This document shows positions 1-8,582 of a DNA stretch of 64,000 nucleotides, one piece after another. The position numbers were made by a program, and so were the translations under genes. The notes under the pieces were generated by a model that was not told the DNA's origin, made no database searches, and saw only the letters and a program-made list of their open reading frames with translations. The DNA lies in contig JAHBVO010000002.1 of assembly GCA_019637435.1 (NCBI GenBank), positions 969,519 to 1,033,518 on the forward strand, given 5' to 3'. Within the stretch, counting starts at the first letter, position 1. Each line of letters starts with the position of its first letter. Origin of the DNA: Candidatus Obscuribacterales bacterium. GTDB lineage: Bacteria; Cyanobacteriota; Vampirovibrionia; Obscuribacterales; Obscuribacteraceae.

Positions 1-710
1 CCGCATTTCTCCAGGAGTTTCAGCACTAGCCAGGAAAGATCGAATTCGTTTTTCTTCAAACCGAAACGAGCAGAACCAGGGAAGGTGTGGTGATTGTTGT
101 GCCACGATTCGCCTACGGTAATCAGGCTCAGCCAACCAACGTTGACGCTATCGTCTCTGGTCTCAAAATTCTTGTAGCCGAATCTTTTCGGAAGGTGGCA
201 AACGGTGTTGATGATCAGCGGGCATTGATGGGCGAGTGCTGCTGCGAGGAAGCTCGCGCCAGCTACTGCAGGGCCTAGAGTGAACAAGAAAATTACGCGA
301 AGCGCGATGTTGCTCCAAAAGCAGAGTTTCGAAGCATTGCGCAAGTGACCGTCTTGCTCGAGGAAACGGTATAGGGGGTCGCGCAGAACATCTGCGGCTT
401 GAACTTTCGGATCCAGGTGCGGTGGATAATCGCGCTTACCTAGCCAGCCGTTGTAAGCGAACTTGATGCCTTTTCTCGGGGTGTGCGGATCTAGATCGGT
501 GTCCGAATAGCGGTGGTGCGCACGATGCATCGTGACCCACCAGACCGGTGATCCTTCGAGGCAAAGGTAACCACCTATGACAAAGAAGTATTCGACAGGT
601 TTGAAGCACTGCACCGCCTTGTGTGTCAGCAAGCGGTGATAACCGATTGATGTTCCGAGGTTATGCCAGAAGAAGAAAAGTACAAACGCGATTAGGAATG
701 TTTCCATCAT
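1..710 (-). CDS. Acyl-CoA/acyl-lipid fatty acid desaturase (3' end cut by window)
   Basis: Membrane di-iron desaturase that would introduce a double bond (probably delta-9) into fatty acyl chains. Reading the minus strand from tandem ATGs at 710/707 gives about 236 residues before the window ends. All three histidine boxes are visible: HRLLTH near residue 25, HRAHH near residue 62, and HNNHH about 25 residues before the cut, preceded by GESW. Hydrophobic stretches lie at the N-terminus and between boxes two and three, as in the family. A weak AAGG precedes the start. The C-terminus is outside the window, so completeness cannot be judged. The family is secure; regiospecificity and whether the substrate is acyl-CoA or acyl-lipid are not determined. 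Confidence 0.9.
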   Translation of the reverse strand, partial: MMETFLIAFVLFFFWHNLGTSIGYHRLLTHKAVQCFKPVEYFFVIGGYLCLEGSPVWWVTMHRAHHRYSDTDLDPHTPRKGIKFAYNGWLGKRDYPPHLDPKVQAADVLRDPLYRFLEQDGHLRNASKLCFWSNIALRVIFLFTLGPAVAGASFLAAALAHQCPLIINTVCHLPKRFGYKNFETRDDSVNVGWLSLITVGESWHNNHHTFPGSARFGLKKNEFDLSWLVLKLLEKC

Positions 711-731
711 TTCAACCCTTGGAGAGACTCT

Positions 732-762
732 ATTTTACTCCGGGACCGCGAGCCTTTGACAA
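732..762 (-). promoter_or_regulatory. Possible promoter of the desaturase gene
   Basis: On the minus strand TTGTCA (757-762) and TAAAAT (732-737) are 19 bp apart, about 25 bp before the ATG. The spacing is longer than ideal, so this is tentative. Confidence 0.25.
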
Positions 763-916
763 CGGTAAATCAGCGCTTGTGAAGCGTCTGTTCTGAATGT
801 TGTCTAATCTAACTCGCGCACGACACAAAAAACACTCTGTCGTCGATTGCTCCGAATGGCTTGTAACCTTGCGTAGCAGAGAAGCAATCAATCCGTTTAC
901 TTCAAAATTTCAATAG

Positions 917-945
917 TTGAAGATTCTGCCGATCACTAATATAAC
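917..945 (+). promoter_or_regulatory. Probable sigma70-type promoter of the EVE-domain gene
   Basis: TTGAAG at 917-922 and TATAAC at 940-945 are separated by exactly 17 bp, placing the expected transcription start near 952, about 50 bp before the ATG at 1001. The rest of the 290-bp gap 711-1000 shows no further gene. Confidence 0.5.
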
Positions 946-1000
946 AGACAGCTCAATCTATAAAATGATTGAAAGTTTGGAAGCACAGGTTGGGGGCTGA

Positions 1001-1474
1001 ATGAACTACTGGCTGTTTAAATCTGAACCGTCCGTCTACTCGATCGATGACCTCAAGCGTGACAAAAGCACGTCGTGGGAAGGTGTAAGGAATTATCAGG
1101 CGAGAAACTTTCTGCGCGATACGGTGAAAAAGGGCGATTTGGTTCTCTTCTATCACAGCAATGCCGAACCACCTGGCGTAGCGGGCGTTTGCAAGATCGT
1201 CAAAGAAGGTTACATCGATCACACTGCGTTCGATCCCAAAAGCAAATACTTTGACGAGAAAAGCAAAAAGGACAATCCGGCCTGGTATCTGGTTGATGTC
1301 GGCTACGTACAAACCTTCGAAGAGGTAGTTCCATTGCCGAAGTTGAAGGTCACGAATGGGCTGGAGGAAATGATGGTCACCAAGCGTGGTGCACGCCTCT
1401 CCATACAGCCTGTTACGAAAAAAGAATTCGACATCGTTATGAAACTCGCTGGAGCCAAGCTGGTTGCCACATAA
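1001..1474 (+). CDS. EVE domain-containing protein
   Basis: 157 residues, a single EVE (PUA-like) domain. The start NYWLFKSEP, then WEGVRNYQARNFLRD around residue 26, KGDLVLFYHS near 45 and PGVAG near 58 follow the THYN1/YgiH-type EVE pattern closely. EVE domains are known to bind modified bases in DNA or RNA, and standalone bacterial members are often of unknown function. The length is normal for a single-domain member. The gene is monocistronic, with a good promoter-like element upstream and about 110 bp before the next gene. The family call is firm; the ligand is not known. Confidence 0.92.
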   Translation: MNYWLFKSEPSVYSIDDLKRDKSTSWEGVRNYQARNFLRDTVKKGDLVLFYHSNAEPPGVAGVCKIVKEGYIDHTAFDPKSKYFDEKSKKDNPAWYLVDVGYVQTFEEVVPLPKLKVTNGLEEMMVTKRGARLSIQPVTKKEFDIVMKLAGAKLVAT

Positions 1475-1584
1475 CTGAGATCTAAAGTTACCATATGACA
1501 ATTGCGGGGCGAACGGATCTAGAATGTAAGTCGGCAGTTTCCCCGCAGCTATCTTAAAGTTAGCTAATTGAACAACAGGAAATT

Positions 1585-2532
1585 ATGACGGCACAGAAGG
1601 CTCGAACTAGACATATGGCTAAGCGCGGTAAAGACTACAGATTCCAACAACAGCAGCAACAAGTGGTGCAGCAACGCGCTCCCGAGCTTCCTGTCAACGA
1701 TGCGCCAAGCAATTCCAAAGGCGACAATATGTCGCTCGGCTTGTTTTTCGCTTTACTTATTTTGTCCGCTATCACGCTGGGGCTGGGTGTTTACTTCTCG
1801 GCGTCAAAGTTCATGACGGCGGTCAATGCTTCACCGACCGACTGGTCAACGGTTATTGGCATGACCATTTTGTTGACGGCAACTCTCCTTGTTGCGCGGG
1901 CGCTGTTTTGGCTGGCGTTCTTCGGACCTGTAATGTTAGCTTCGCGGATGGGGGCCTGGAGCACTGCGGAGGCGATGTGTCGCCGGGCGATCAAATTGCC
2001 TGACACGCTTTCGCGAGGAAGCTCATGGGCATCGGTTGCGCTTGTTCAGAGCCTGGTGACCCGTGGCCAGTACCGTGAGGCTATCGATGCTGCGGAAAAG
2101 GAATGGGATAAGTCGAATAAAGACTCGCGCCAATTGCAGAATCTCGGACCCTTGTGCGTGACTGTGGGAATCGCGAGCCAGGTCGAGCCAGACGTGAAGG
2201 ATTCTCAGAGATCGGCCGAATCGTTGAAGTGGAATGAGCGCGGCGTTGAGTGTTTGAATCAGGTTTTGGAACAAATGGAAAAGCCCAAAAAGGGACTTTT
2301 CTCAAAAGCTATGGCGCCTCAATCGGCTGAGTGGAAAGGACAGGTTCGTACCCAACTTGCAGTCGCGCACTTCAACATTGCTTCCACCTACATGCAAAAG
2401 CAAGACATGCGGCGCGCTCGCGAAAACTTTAAGAAGTCCCTCGATTTCGCTAACCAGGCTCCGGAGTTTCCGCAGAGAGCCGACATCATCAAAGTTGCTA
2501 AAGAACAAATCGCAAGACTTAAGCACGCTTAG
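1585..2532 (+). CDS. Membrane protein with C-terminal TPR-like helices
   Basis: 315 residues. A basic, glutamine-rich N-terminus (QQQQQQ near residue 22) is followed by two hydrophobic segments at about 50-72 and 88-120. A helical region from about 125 to the end contains TPR-like pairs, for example the AVAHFNIASTYMQKQDMRRARENFKKSLDF stretch described here by its ends, near 258-290. It is probably an inner-membrane protein with a soluble scaffold domain; no enzymatic motif is visible. The start at 1585 has CAGGAA closely upstream. An ATG at 1615 (MAKRGKD) is an alternative without a clear Shine-Dalgarno. It stands alone between the EVE gene and the small peptide gene. No specific function is claimed. 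Confidence 0.75.
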   Translation: MTAQKARTRHMAKRGKDYRFQQQQQQVVQQRAPELPVNDAPSNSKGDNMSLGLFFALLILSAITLGLGVYFSASKFMTAVNASPTDWSTVIGMTILLTATLLVARALFWLAFFGPVMLASRMGAWSTAEAMCRRAIKLPDTLSRGSSWASVALVQSLVTRGQYREAIDAAEKEWDKSNKDSRQLQNLGPLCVTVGIASQVEPDVKDSQRSAESLKWNERGVECLNQVLEQMEKPKKGLFSKAMAPQSAEWKGQVRTQLAVAHFNIASTYMQKQDMRRARENFKKSLDFANQAPEFPQRADIIKVAKEQIARLKHA

Positions 2533-2671
2533 CTGGCAAGTTGCACCCGAGTTGGTATCATGTATGGCGCACAGGCCTGTCCCATTGATGAGCTCAGGCT
2601 AAGGTTACAACTATCACGTTTTGGTGCGAACCGGTCTCAACCGCCTTTCGCATTTGATCAAGGAGTTCTCA

Positions 2672-2860
2672 ATGAAAAAGTATGCGGCACTCGCAATCGT
2701 TCTTGCCGTAGCAAGCACAGCATTTGCACCAGCTATGGCAGCGGACGACGGCCCTGCGAAAAAACTAGGTAACGCGATCGTATGGCCCTTCAAAAAGATG
2801 GGTCAAGGACTTAAGGCTGTCGGCAACGGCATCAAAAAGCCGTTCAAGAAAGGCAGCTAG
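2672..2860 (+). CDS. Small secreted lysine-rich peptide
   Basis: 62 residues from ATG 2672, which has AAGGAG about six bases upstream; the frame opens earlier at 2621 but has no ribosome site there. Residues 1-22 form a textbook signal peptide (MKKYAALAIV... ending AMA). The predicted mature peptide of about 40 residues carries nine lysines, two aspartates, one tryptophan, many glycines and a repeated PFKK motif. It ends just before a strong hairpin terminator, so it is an independent short transcription unit. A small cationic, partly amphipathic exported peptide could be membrane-active, an envelope-binding factor or a signal; no family is recognised. Confidence 0.72.
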   Translation: MKKYAALAIVLAVASTAFAPAMAADDGPAKKLGNAIVWPFKKMGQGLKAVGNGIKKPFKKGS

Positions 2861-2921
2861 TCCAACTAGTTAGAGCTGCCACCACTTGTGGAGGCGCTCA
2901 AACTTGCTAAGAATAATTGAT

Positions 2922-2955
2922 GCGCGTCTCATTTGTGAGGCGCGCTTTGATTTTT
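2922..2955 (+). terminator. Rho-independent terminator after the small peptide gene
   Basis: Stem GCGCGTCTCA (2922-2931), loop TTTG, stem TGAGGCGCGC (2936-2945) with one G-T wobble, then TTTGATTTTT. It lies between convergent genes. Confidence 0.85.
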
Positions 2956-2961
2956 ACCGGT

Positions 2962-4824
2962 TTATCTGTACTGTGGCGAGGACGGCTTGAATTTGTTCTC
3001 TAAAAGAATATTGTGACCGGGGATGCGAGGTCCGGACTTCATCGCTTCCATTGTTTTTAACAGTTCGGTCATCTGGTTGGTGTAGGAGCTGTCCGCACCG
3101 TATATGGTGGTATAAATCGTTCGCGCTTGTCTCAAAGCTGCCTGTGCTGCACCCCATTTTTTCTGAAGTGTGTTACTGACTCCCTGAGCGGCCAGGACAT
3201 CCGCATACTCGACGGTATTGCTTTTACCTGCACGCATTAGAATGTTTTGGGCTCGCTGTAGATGCGCGTTAGATTCCGCGAATTTTTTAAGATGCGCCTC
3301 GACTGTACCGAGATTTGTCAGGCTCTGCACTAGTTTTGGACTATTAGCCGGATAGAGTTTCTCCGCGTCCGCAAGAGCAAGTCCAGTATAGGAAGCCGCG
3401 GCTCCGTGTTTGTTGTTCCGTATGTAGGCTGAGCAAAGCAGGTCTATCGTGCGCAATGTTTCGGCATCGCCGCGACCTCTGATTGCCGAAAGTGTATTTA
3501 CTGTCTCCTGCAACAATGGCTCGACCTGTGAGTATTTGCCTGCTGCCACGTAAACCGACGCAAGAGCTGTGCTGGCTCTAGCGAAGTGCAGGCTCTTTCT
3601 ACCCGCCGAGCGTTCTAATGCTGTCGACGCACGTTGTGCATTTGCTGCTGCGTCACTCGGTCTGCCCAGTTTAAGTTGAACTTCCGACATTTTGATTAGA
3701 GTTTCAGCGATATATGTACTGTAGGCTGGAAGAACCTTCTGACGAATTTCGAGTGCTCTTTTAAGAACATCGGCGGCGCCTCGCAAGTCGTTGTCTGCTA
3801 ACTTGAGTTCTGCCTGTTTCATCAACAGAGCCGCTTCGATCAAATTCTCGTTACCCGGCAGTTCAGCGGCTTTGGTTAGAGCTGCGGAAACTGTTTCTCG
3901 AGTAGGTTCGGACTGTTCAAGCTCGAGTGTCAAGAGCGAATAACGGGTGTCGGGAGCGATTGTCTCCGAATAATTTCTGAGAAGAGAAATCGCATCCTGC
4001 AGATCTCGCTTTAATTTGCCGGCATTGCCCCTGGTGTCACGTAAATAATATTTGTTTGCTTTGATTTTCGCCGTGATTACATCGGCGAACTTCGAGGCCG
4101 ACGATTGCAGCGGTATGTTGACGTCGCCGGAGGGCTCGAGACTGATTGCAGCTTTCAACGCATCGTCGAGTTTCATATCGGCGGTCTTGATGTCGCCGAT
4201 GTCTGTCATTGCGCGACCCAAAGTGTTTGTACCTTCAATGGTAAGCAAATTCTCCATTCTGCTGACACTGCCTGTAGTTGCAGCCTTCAGTGCTTGAACC
4301 GCCGAAACTGCAGACTCTCTCGGCAAACCCTCTTGTGATTGCAGGTCTGCGATTTCAAACAAAATTCTGGAACGCAACTTCTCTTCATGTGCACCATTGG
4401 TGGTGACACTGCCAAGGGCTTGCTTCAACAAGCGCTCGGCTTCGATAAGGTTTTGCAATCCTCTCTGAGCGAGTGCTTTGCGTTCGAAAAACTGAGCGGT
4501 GCTTCTGATGGATGGTTGCTTCGTGCCAATACCTCGCCATGCCTGGTCCAGTTGCTGTAGGGCCTCCGCAAATCGACCCGCTTTGAACGAGACGTCGCCT
4601 GCTTGAAAAACATTTTCTGTGTCATCGGCGCCAGGCGAAGAAGGCGTCTGAGTCTTTCGATCGCCGACCGGTACTTTGACGACAGAAGGATCATCGTTTG
4701 GGTTAGAACCCTCCCAGCCGCGCGATCTGTCCTGAGCTATCGCCGTGAGCGGCAACGTACTCGAGGCAAGAATTATGGTCCCCAAAAGGATCATGCGCTT
4801 GCGGAAGTTTCTGTTGACAATCAT
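2962..4824 (-). CDS. Secreted TPR-repeat protein
   Basis: 620 residues from ATG 4824, preceded by GAGGA; the open frame continues to 4962, but that extension lacks a ribosome site and would bury the signal peptide. Residues 1-31 (basic n-region, LLGTIILASSTL core, ending AIAQ) form a signal peptide. The rest is alpha-helical with many TPR-like pairs: AGDVSFKAGRFAEALQQLDQ near 73, and A/L/Y-patterned repeats through about 300-600 of the kinesin-light-chain type (SLTNLGTVEAHLKKFAESN, LAQGVSNTLQKKWG). It is probably a periplasmic or exported scaffold. The partner is unknown. The terminator-containing 3' region separates it from the peptide gene. Confidence 0.8.
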   Translation of the reverse strand: MIVNRNFRKRMILLGTIILASSTLPLTAIAQDRSRGWEGSNPNDDPSVVKVPVGDRKTQTPSSPGADDTENVFQAGDVSFKAGRFAEALQQLDQAWRGIGTKQPSIRSTAQFFERKALAQRGLQNLIEAERLLKQALGSVTTNGAHEEKLRSRILFEIADLQSQEGLPRESAVSAVQALKAATTGSVSRMENLLTIEGTNTLGRAMTDIGDIKTADMKLDDALKAAISLEPSGDVNIPLQSSASKFADVITAKIKANKYYLRDTRGNAGKLKRDLQDAISLLRNYSETIAPDTRYSLLTLELEQSEPTRETVSAALTKAAELPGNENLIEAALLMKQAELKLADNDLRGAADVLKRALEIRQKVLPAYSTYIAETLIKMSEVQLKLGRPSDAAANAQRASTALERSAGRKSLHFARASTALASVYVAAGKYSQVEPLLQETVNTLSAIRGRGDAETLRTIDLLCSAYIRNNKHGAAASYTGLALADAEKLYPANSPKLVQSLTNLGTVEAHLKKFAESNAHLQRAQNILMRAGKSNTVEYADVLAAQGVSNTLQKKWGAAQAALRQARTIYTTIYGADSSYTNQMTELLKTMEAMKSGPRIPGHNILLENKFKPSSPQYR

Positions 4825-5015
4825 TAGGTCTATCCTCACCCGTCCAGGTTTTGAGGCCATATTGTAGCAGGCACACCTTTCAGGTCGTCTCCATCCAGCG
4901 ACGCATCGGTCACTCCAATCTATGTTTGGGGTTGAGATTTGCCGATTTTGGGCATGATCCATGCGGAGATCCTTGTTTTGATTTTCGACTAGTATTCGAG
5001 GCAGCTGAGTGCAGC

Positions 5016-6137
5016 GTGAACATCTCCGGAGTTACTAATTCTAAAACCAGCATGCTAACTCACGTGACGTGGTCACCGGACGACCGATACATCGTCGGAT
5101 GTTTTGGCGACAAAAATCCGGAGTTGATCGATCCGCGCACAAAGAAAACAATCCGTGAGTTTGTCATGCCGGAAGTCGATCAGCCGAGAGGAGCGCTGGC
5201 TACAGAAGAACTCGGTGGCTACATCGCGGCCTGGTCACCAGATTGCCGCCAGGTAGCAGTCGGACGGCATCGCATGGTGTACATCATTGATGCGACCACG
5301 GGCAGAATCGAATCGGCTCACTCGATCCGGATGAATCCCGTCAGCGCGGAAGAGAGTTTGAAGCAGCTTTCGCGCGATCCTGTTCTCGGACGCTTGCCAC
5401 CGATAGGAACTGGCGAACAGCAACTAGCTCGCATAAACGCGTACATAAGTAGTACCAGTCCCGGTTTATCCACACTGCGATGGGATGTAGCCGGTATTTC
5501 CATAGGCACCGCAGTTGGTGCATATCGCCTGGACCTGGACAGTGGTTCAAAGATGATTTCTTTGAAACCTAACCCGTGTCCAGGTCTTGTGAAAAGTCCT
5601 GTAGTATCTCCAAACGGAAAGTATCTTGCCGGTCTCTTTGTTCCGGATATTGAGGTATTGGGTGATTTATTCTGGAATTTCAACCGCGCGCTGAACATAG
5701 GTCGTCGCGTTCTTCAGATCTGGAATCTGGCAACGGGTTCGATCGAAACTTCCTATCAGAGCGATGAGCTCCCTGACTGGAAAGACTGCCGGCTATTCTG
5801 GTCATCAGACAGCGCGAAGTTGGCATGGGGTCATGATAATACGGTCATTATTTTCGAGATGTTCAAGAATGCGGCACGGGTGCTAACGCGTTCTCAGGAC
5901 GACAACATCCGATTTATGGCGTGGCATCCGCTCTACAACAAGCTTGCCGTGCATGATTCCACGGATGGTATCGTAGTTTATGACACCATAAGCAACGTGA
6001 GGCGCTCTGCCCACCGAGATGCTTTCTGGGGCAAGTTCAAAGATAGTAGCGAGAGAGTATTCGCCTGGTCAAACTCCGGCGACTCGATCGTCGTTGGCGG
6101 TCAAAACCACGCTATTGAAGTTTGGCGCGTGACGTAG
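5016..6137 (+). CDS. WD40/YncE-like beta-propeller protein
   Basis: About 373 residues from GTG 5016; ATG 5052 is an alternative, and the frame is open from 4851. The extra N-terminal 55 codons overlap the divergent TPR gene's leader and read cysteine-rich and uncharacteristic, so they are excluded. Propeller blades are marked by recurring W/V-S-P-D motifs: HVTWSPDDRYIVG, AAWSPDCRQVAVG, VVSPNGKYLAG, FWSSDSAKLAWG, MAWHPLYNKLAV and the closing FAWSNSGDSIVVGGQ ... IEVWRV. Six or so blades suit a propeller scaffold that binds other proteins. No signal peptide is evident, implying a cytosolic location. It runs into the opposing gene, with 26 bp of tail-to-tail overlap (6112-6137). The start is uncertain; the fold call is good. 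Confidence 0.7.
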   Translation: MNISGVTNSKTSMLTHVTWSPDDRYIVGCFGDKNPELIDPRTKKTIREFVMPEVDQPRGALATEELGGYIAAWSPDCRQVAVGRHRMVYIIDATTGRIESAHSIRMNPVSAEESLKQLSRDPVLGRLPPIGTGEQQLARINAYISSTSPGLSTLRWDVAGISIGTAVGAYRLDLDSGSKMISLKPNPCPGLVKSPVVSPNGKYLAGLFVPDIEVLGDLFWNFNRALNIGRRVLQIWNLATGSIETSYQSDELPDWKDCRLFWSSDSAKLAWGHDNTVIIFEMFKNAARVLTRSQDDNIRFMAWHPLYNKLAVHDSTDGIVVYDTISNVRRSAHRDAFWGKFKDSSERVFAWSNSGDSIVVGGQNHAIEVWRVT

Positions 6138-7044
6138 AATCGTCTTTCGTGCTCTGGGAAACTTGTTCAGCGCTGCGTGCTGCCTTTCTACGCTGTCCTT
6201 GCTGGATGAACTCTTTGAAGAGCTTTTGATTGGTTTCAAAGTCACGTTCAGGATGCCACTGGACTCCAACTACAAAGTCTTTGTCTTTCGCTTCTACCGA
6301 TTCGATGACACCATCATCGGTGCGCGCTGCAACGCGCAATCCTTCTCCGACCTTGTCTACGCACTGGTGGTGCGACGTGACGACCTTCAGTCCATCCTGA
6401 CCGATGATCTTCGATATCTTCGTACCTTCTTCAGCTTTCACGACGTGCTTATTGAATCCCTCTTGCCACCCTCTCGGACTGGCGTGCTGAACTTTCGAGT
6501 CTTTAAAGTGCGACGGTATGTCTTGAACAAGACTTCCGCCGGACCCAATGTTCAGAGCCTGGCAGCCGGCGCAAATGCCGAGGAAAGGAATTTTTCCGTC
6601 TTTCAAAACCTCTTTGACGAGTAGCATGTCGAAGTTCGACCGGGTTTCAACCATAGGGACGCTGGTCTTGTGAGCTTCTTGCTTGTATAGCGCTGGCGGA
6701 TAGTCATTGCCACCAATCATCATTACGCCGTCAAGCCGTGAAACTAATTCTGCGCATTCCTTCTCCGGCATCGGCGGGATTACGATTGGAATGCCACCGG
6801 ATTTGGTGATGGCATTTACGTAATCCGGTAAAATCCGAAAGGTTTCGGGACTGCCGGCTTGCACATCCATATTTATTCCGATTATGGGCTTATCGTTTTG
6901 AGCTACATCGGTTTCCCCCCTGGCGCCAGGCACCGCAAGTAGTGCCGCACACACGGCTAGAGCCATTGATGTGTACCGGAATATGATTCTACTTCTGCGC
7001 ACCTGGACCTCCAGTAATCGTTCTAGTTTAGTGTCTTGATTCAT
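6112..7044 (-). CDS. Class I glutamine amidotransferase-like hydrolase (peptidase C26, PuuD-like)
   Basis: 310 residues from ATG 7044; a GTG at 7059 is also possible. After an N-terminal hydrophobic export or anchor segment ending about residue 44 (VPGARGE), the domain begins KPIIGINMD. It has DGVMMIGGNDYPPALY, the nucleophile elbow FLGICAGCQALNIGSGGSLVQDI, VVTSHHQCVD and the catalytic VGVQWHPERDF. Cys and His-x-Glu of the triad are present. The family hydrolyses gamma-glutamyl bonds (for example gamma-glutamyl-GABA). An exported version is unusual, since PuuD is cytosolic, so a peptide or cell-wall gamma-glutamyl substrate is conceivable. It is the last gene of a four-gene operon, about 18 bp after the preceding stop. 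Confidence 0.85.
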   Translation of the reverse strand: MNQDTKLERLLEVQVRRSRIIFRYTSMALAVCAALLAVPGARGETDVAQNDKPIIGINMDVQAGSPETFRILPDYVNAITKSGGIPIVIPPMPEKECAELVSRLDGVMMIGGNDYPPALYKQEAHKTSVPMVETRSNFDMLLVKEVLKDGKIPFLGICAGCQALNIGSGGSLVQDIPSHFKDSKVQHASPRGWQEGFNKHVVKAEEGTKISKIIGQDGLKVVTSHHQCVDKVGEGLRVAARTDDGVIESVEAKDKDFVVGVQWHPERDFETNQKLFKEFIQQGQRRKAARSAEQVSQSTKDDSTSRAKLQ

Positions 7045-7062
7045 TGAACAGCTCTTCACCGG

Positions 7063-8565
7063 TTATTTTGGTGGAAAAATAAATTCGTAAACCGCGTTGC
7101 CGATTGGAATGCGAACTACGGATTCAGTCATTTTGGGAGCATCGAAATATAGAGAACCCGAAAGTGTCTGATTTGCCGGAATTTGCGTCGGACCAAGACC
7201 GGTCGTCTTGATTGTACTGCCCTTTTGATGCGCCTGATCGGCAACATCTGCGGCTCTGGCAAGCGCTCTTGCCTGGGCCGCGTAGTCCGGAACGTTTTGA
7301 GTCATGATGGTCATGTTGCCGGAACGATTCGCCCAGCCGCTGTAGCCCATTCCGTTGTTGTACATCGAGGTTCCGTAAACCGGCGGGTAGCCGAAGAATC
7401 CGGGTTGACCGATGCATGTGCTCGTCATCGTCTGAGTGGCTTGCGAACCCCAGAATCGAATCCAGGCCGCCTTTCGGTCTCCCTTCTTTTCGACAGACGT
7501 GGCGAGCTTGCTCGGGTCTACTTGTGGCGCCATCATTATTTTCGGTTGGGTCATTGTCAGCGACGGCGGAATCGGAAGAAGTTGAATCTCCTTGTCGCTG
7601 TCGTTGTGGATGATGATGTTTACTTGCGTTGTTTTGGTTGCTTCAACCGGTTTTATGGACGCTGCGACAGTGACACCATTGCCGGTGATAAGCAGTTGAG
7701 GCGCTCCGCCTTCGAACTTTCGCATGCAATTAGGAGAGCCCTCTATGAAAGGCAAAGTCACTGTTTCCCAATACGCGTGCGGTGTGTATGGTGCGAGAAC
7801 CGCCTGACGTGCCAATTTGATTTGCAGGGCGGTCTGGAAATATTGCTTCGCTTTGGCTGTGTCACCTAATCGTCTGTAGATGCTGCCTATAGCCTCCTGC
7901 AAATCCGCAGCCACAAGAGTTCCCGGACCAAACTGCTGATCCTGCATGCTGAGGGCTTCCGTATAGTACTGGGCCGCGCCCTGAAGCTGCCCGAGAGTTT
8001 CGCTGAGCTGACCGATGTGAGTAAGTGTACTCACCATCATCAGAGCGGAAGCTCCGGAACCAAGCGCTTTCCGCGTATCGACGGCCTTCTTTGCCCAGTT
8101 AACGGCTTCGTCGAGCTTTCCCTGACCGTGAGCCAGCCAGGATAGGCCATCGTACAGTCGTGCCGTGAGTTCACTTTTGCTGCTTTGTGCTTCGACCAGT
8201 TTTTGCGCGGTCTTGTATTCTTTTGCCGCTTCTGCGAAACGTCCCTGATTGATAATCGCCTCGCAGAGCCCGGTTTGGTAATATGCCCTGTTCGGATCAT
8301 CCTTGGTTGCTCGTTTCAAATCAGCTTGAAACAGCTGCTCTGCTCGGGTGTATTCGCCCAGGTCCAGCGCTCTCTCGCCTTCGCTGGTAGGCATATTCGC
8401 AACTGTTGATGTTTGCGCGGATAAATTGGAACCGTTTCCCGCCTGCATATTGTTGGGCGTGAGACTATTCTGTGCGTCGCCTGCAGTTTGCGCCTGCGCT
8501 CCGTCAACTGACAAACACAGCGCGGTCGCGATGCTTATGGCGATCGCATTAAATTGTCGTGTCAT
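7063..8565 (-). CDS. Secreted TPR protein with unknown C-terminal domain
   Basis: 500 residues. Signal peptide at 1-25 (IAISIATALCLSVDGAQAQ). Residues about 62-250 hold TPR pairs (ALDLGEYTRAEQLFQADLKRA, YYQTGLCEAIINQGRFAEAAKEY, YDGLSWLAHGQGKLDEAVNWA, IGSIYRRLGDTAKAKQYFQT). The second half is rich in beta strands and carries a Gly/Tyr/Asn patch near 390-410 (PPVYGTSMYNNGMGYSGW). The C-terminus EFIFPPK may be an edge strand. Presumably periplasmic or on the surface. It is co-transcribed with the upstream EF-hand gene (17-bp gap) and the downstream hydrolase. No established function is recognised. Confidence 0.78.
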   Translation of the reverse strand: MTRQFNAIAISIATALCLSVDGAQAQTAGDAQNSLTPNNMQAGNGSNLSAQTSTVANMPTSEGERALDLGEYTRAEQLFQADLKRATKDDPNRAYYQTGLCEAIINQGRFAEAAKEYKTAQKLVEAQSSKSELTARLYDGLSWLAHGQGKLDEAVNWAKKAVDTRKALGSGASALMMVSTLTHIGQLSETLGQLQGAAQYYTEALSMQDQQFGPGTLVAADLQEAIGSIYRRLGDTAKAKQYFQTALQIKLARQAVLAPYTPHAYWETVTLPFIEGSPNCMRKFEGGAPQLLITGNGVTVAASIKPVEATKTTQVNIIIHNDSDKEIQLLPIPPSLTMTQPKIMMAPQVDPSKLATSVEKKGDRKAAWIRFWGSQATQTMTSTCIGQPGFFGYPPVYGTSMYNNGMGYSGWANRSGNMTIMTQNVPDYAAQARALARAADVADQAHQKGSTIKTTGLGPTQIPANQTLSGSLYFDAPKMTESVVRIPIGNAVYEFIFPPK

Positions 8566-8582
8566 GAGGTTCCTTTTCGCGG

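Noticed and set aside
953..1501. 182-codon antisense frame over the EVE gene
   Set aside because: It is the shadow of a well-recognised gene on the other strand.
4851..5015. N-terminal extension of the propeller gene
   Set aside because: Cys-rich, unlike the rest, and overlaps the leader of the divergent TPR gene.
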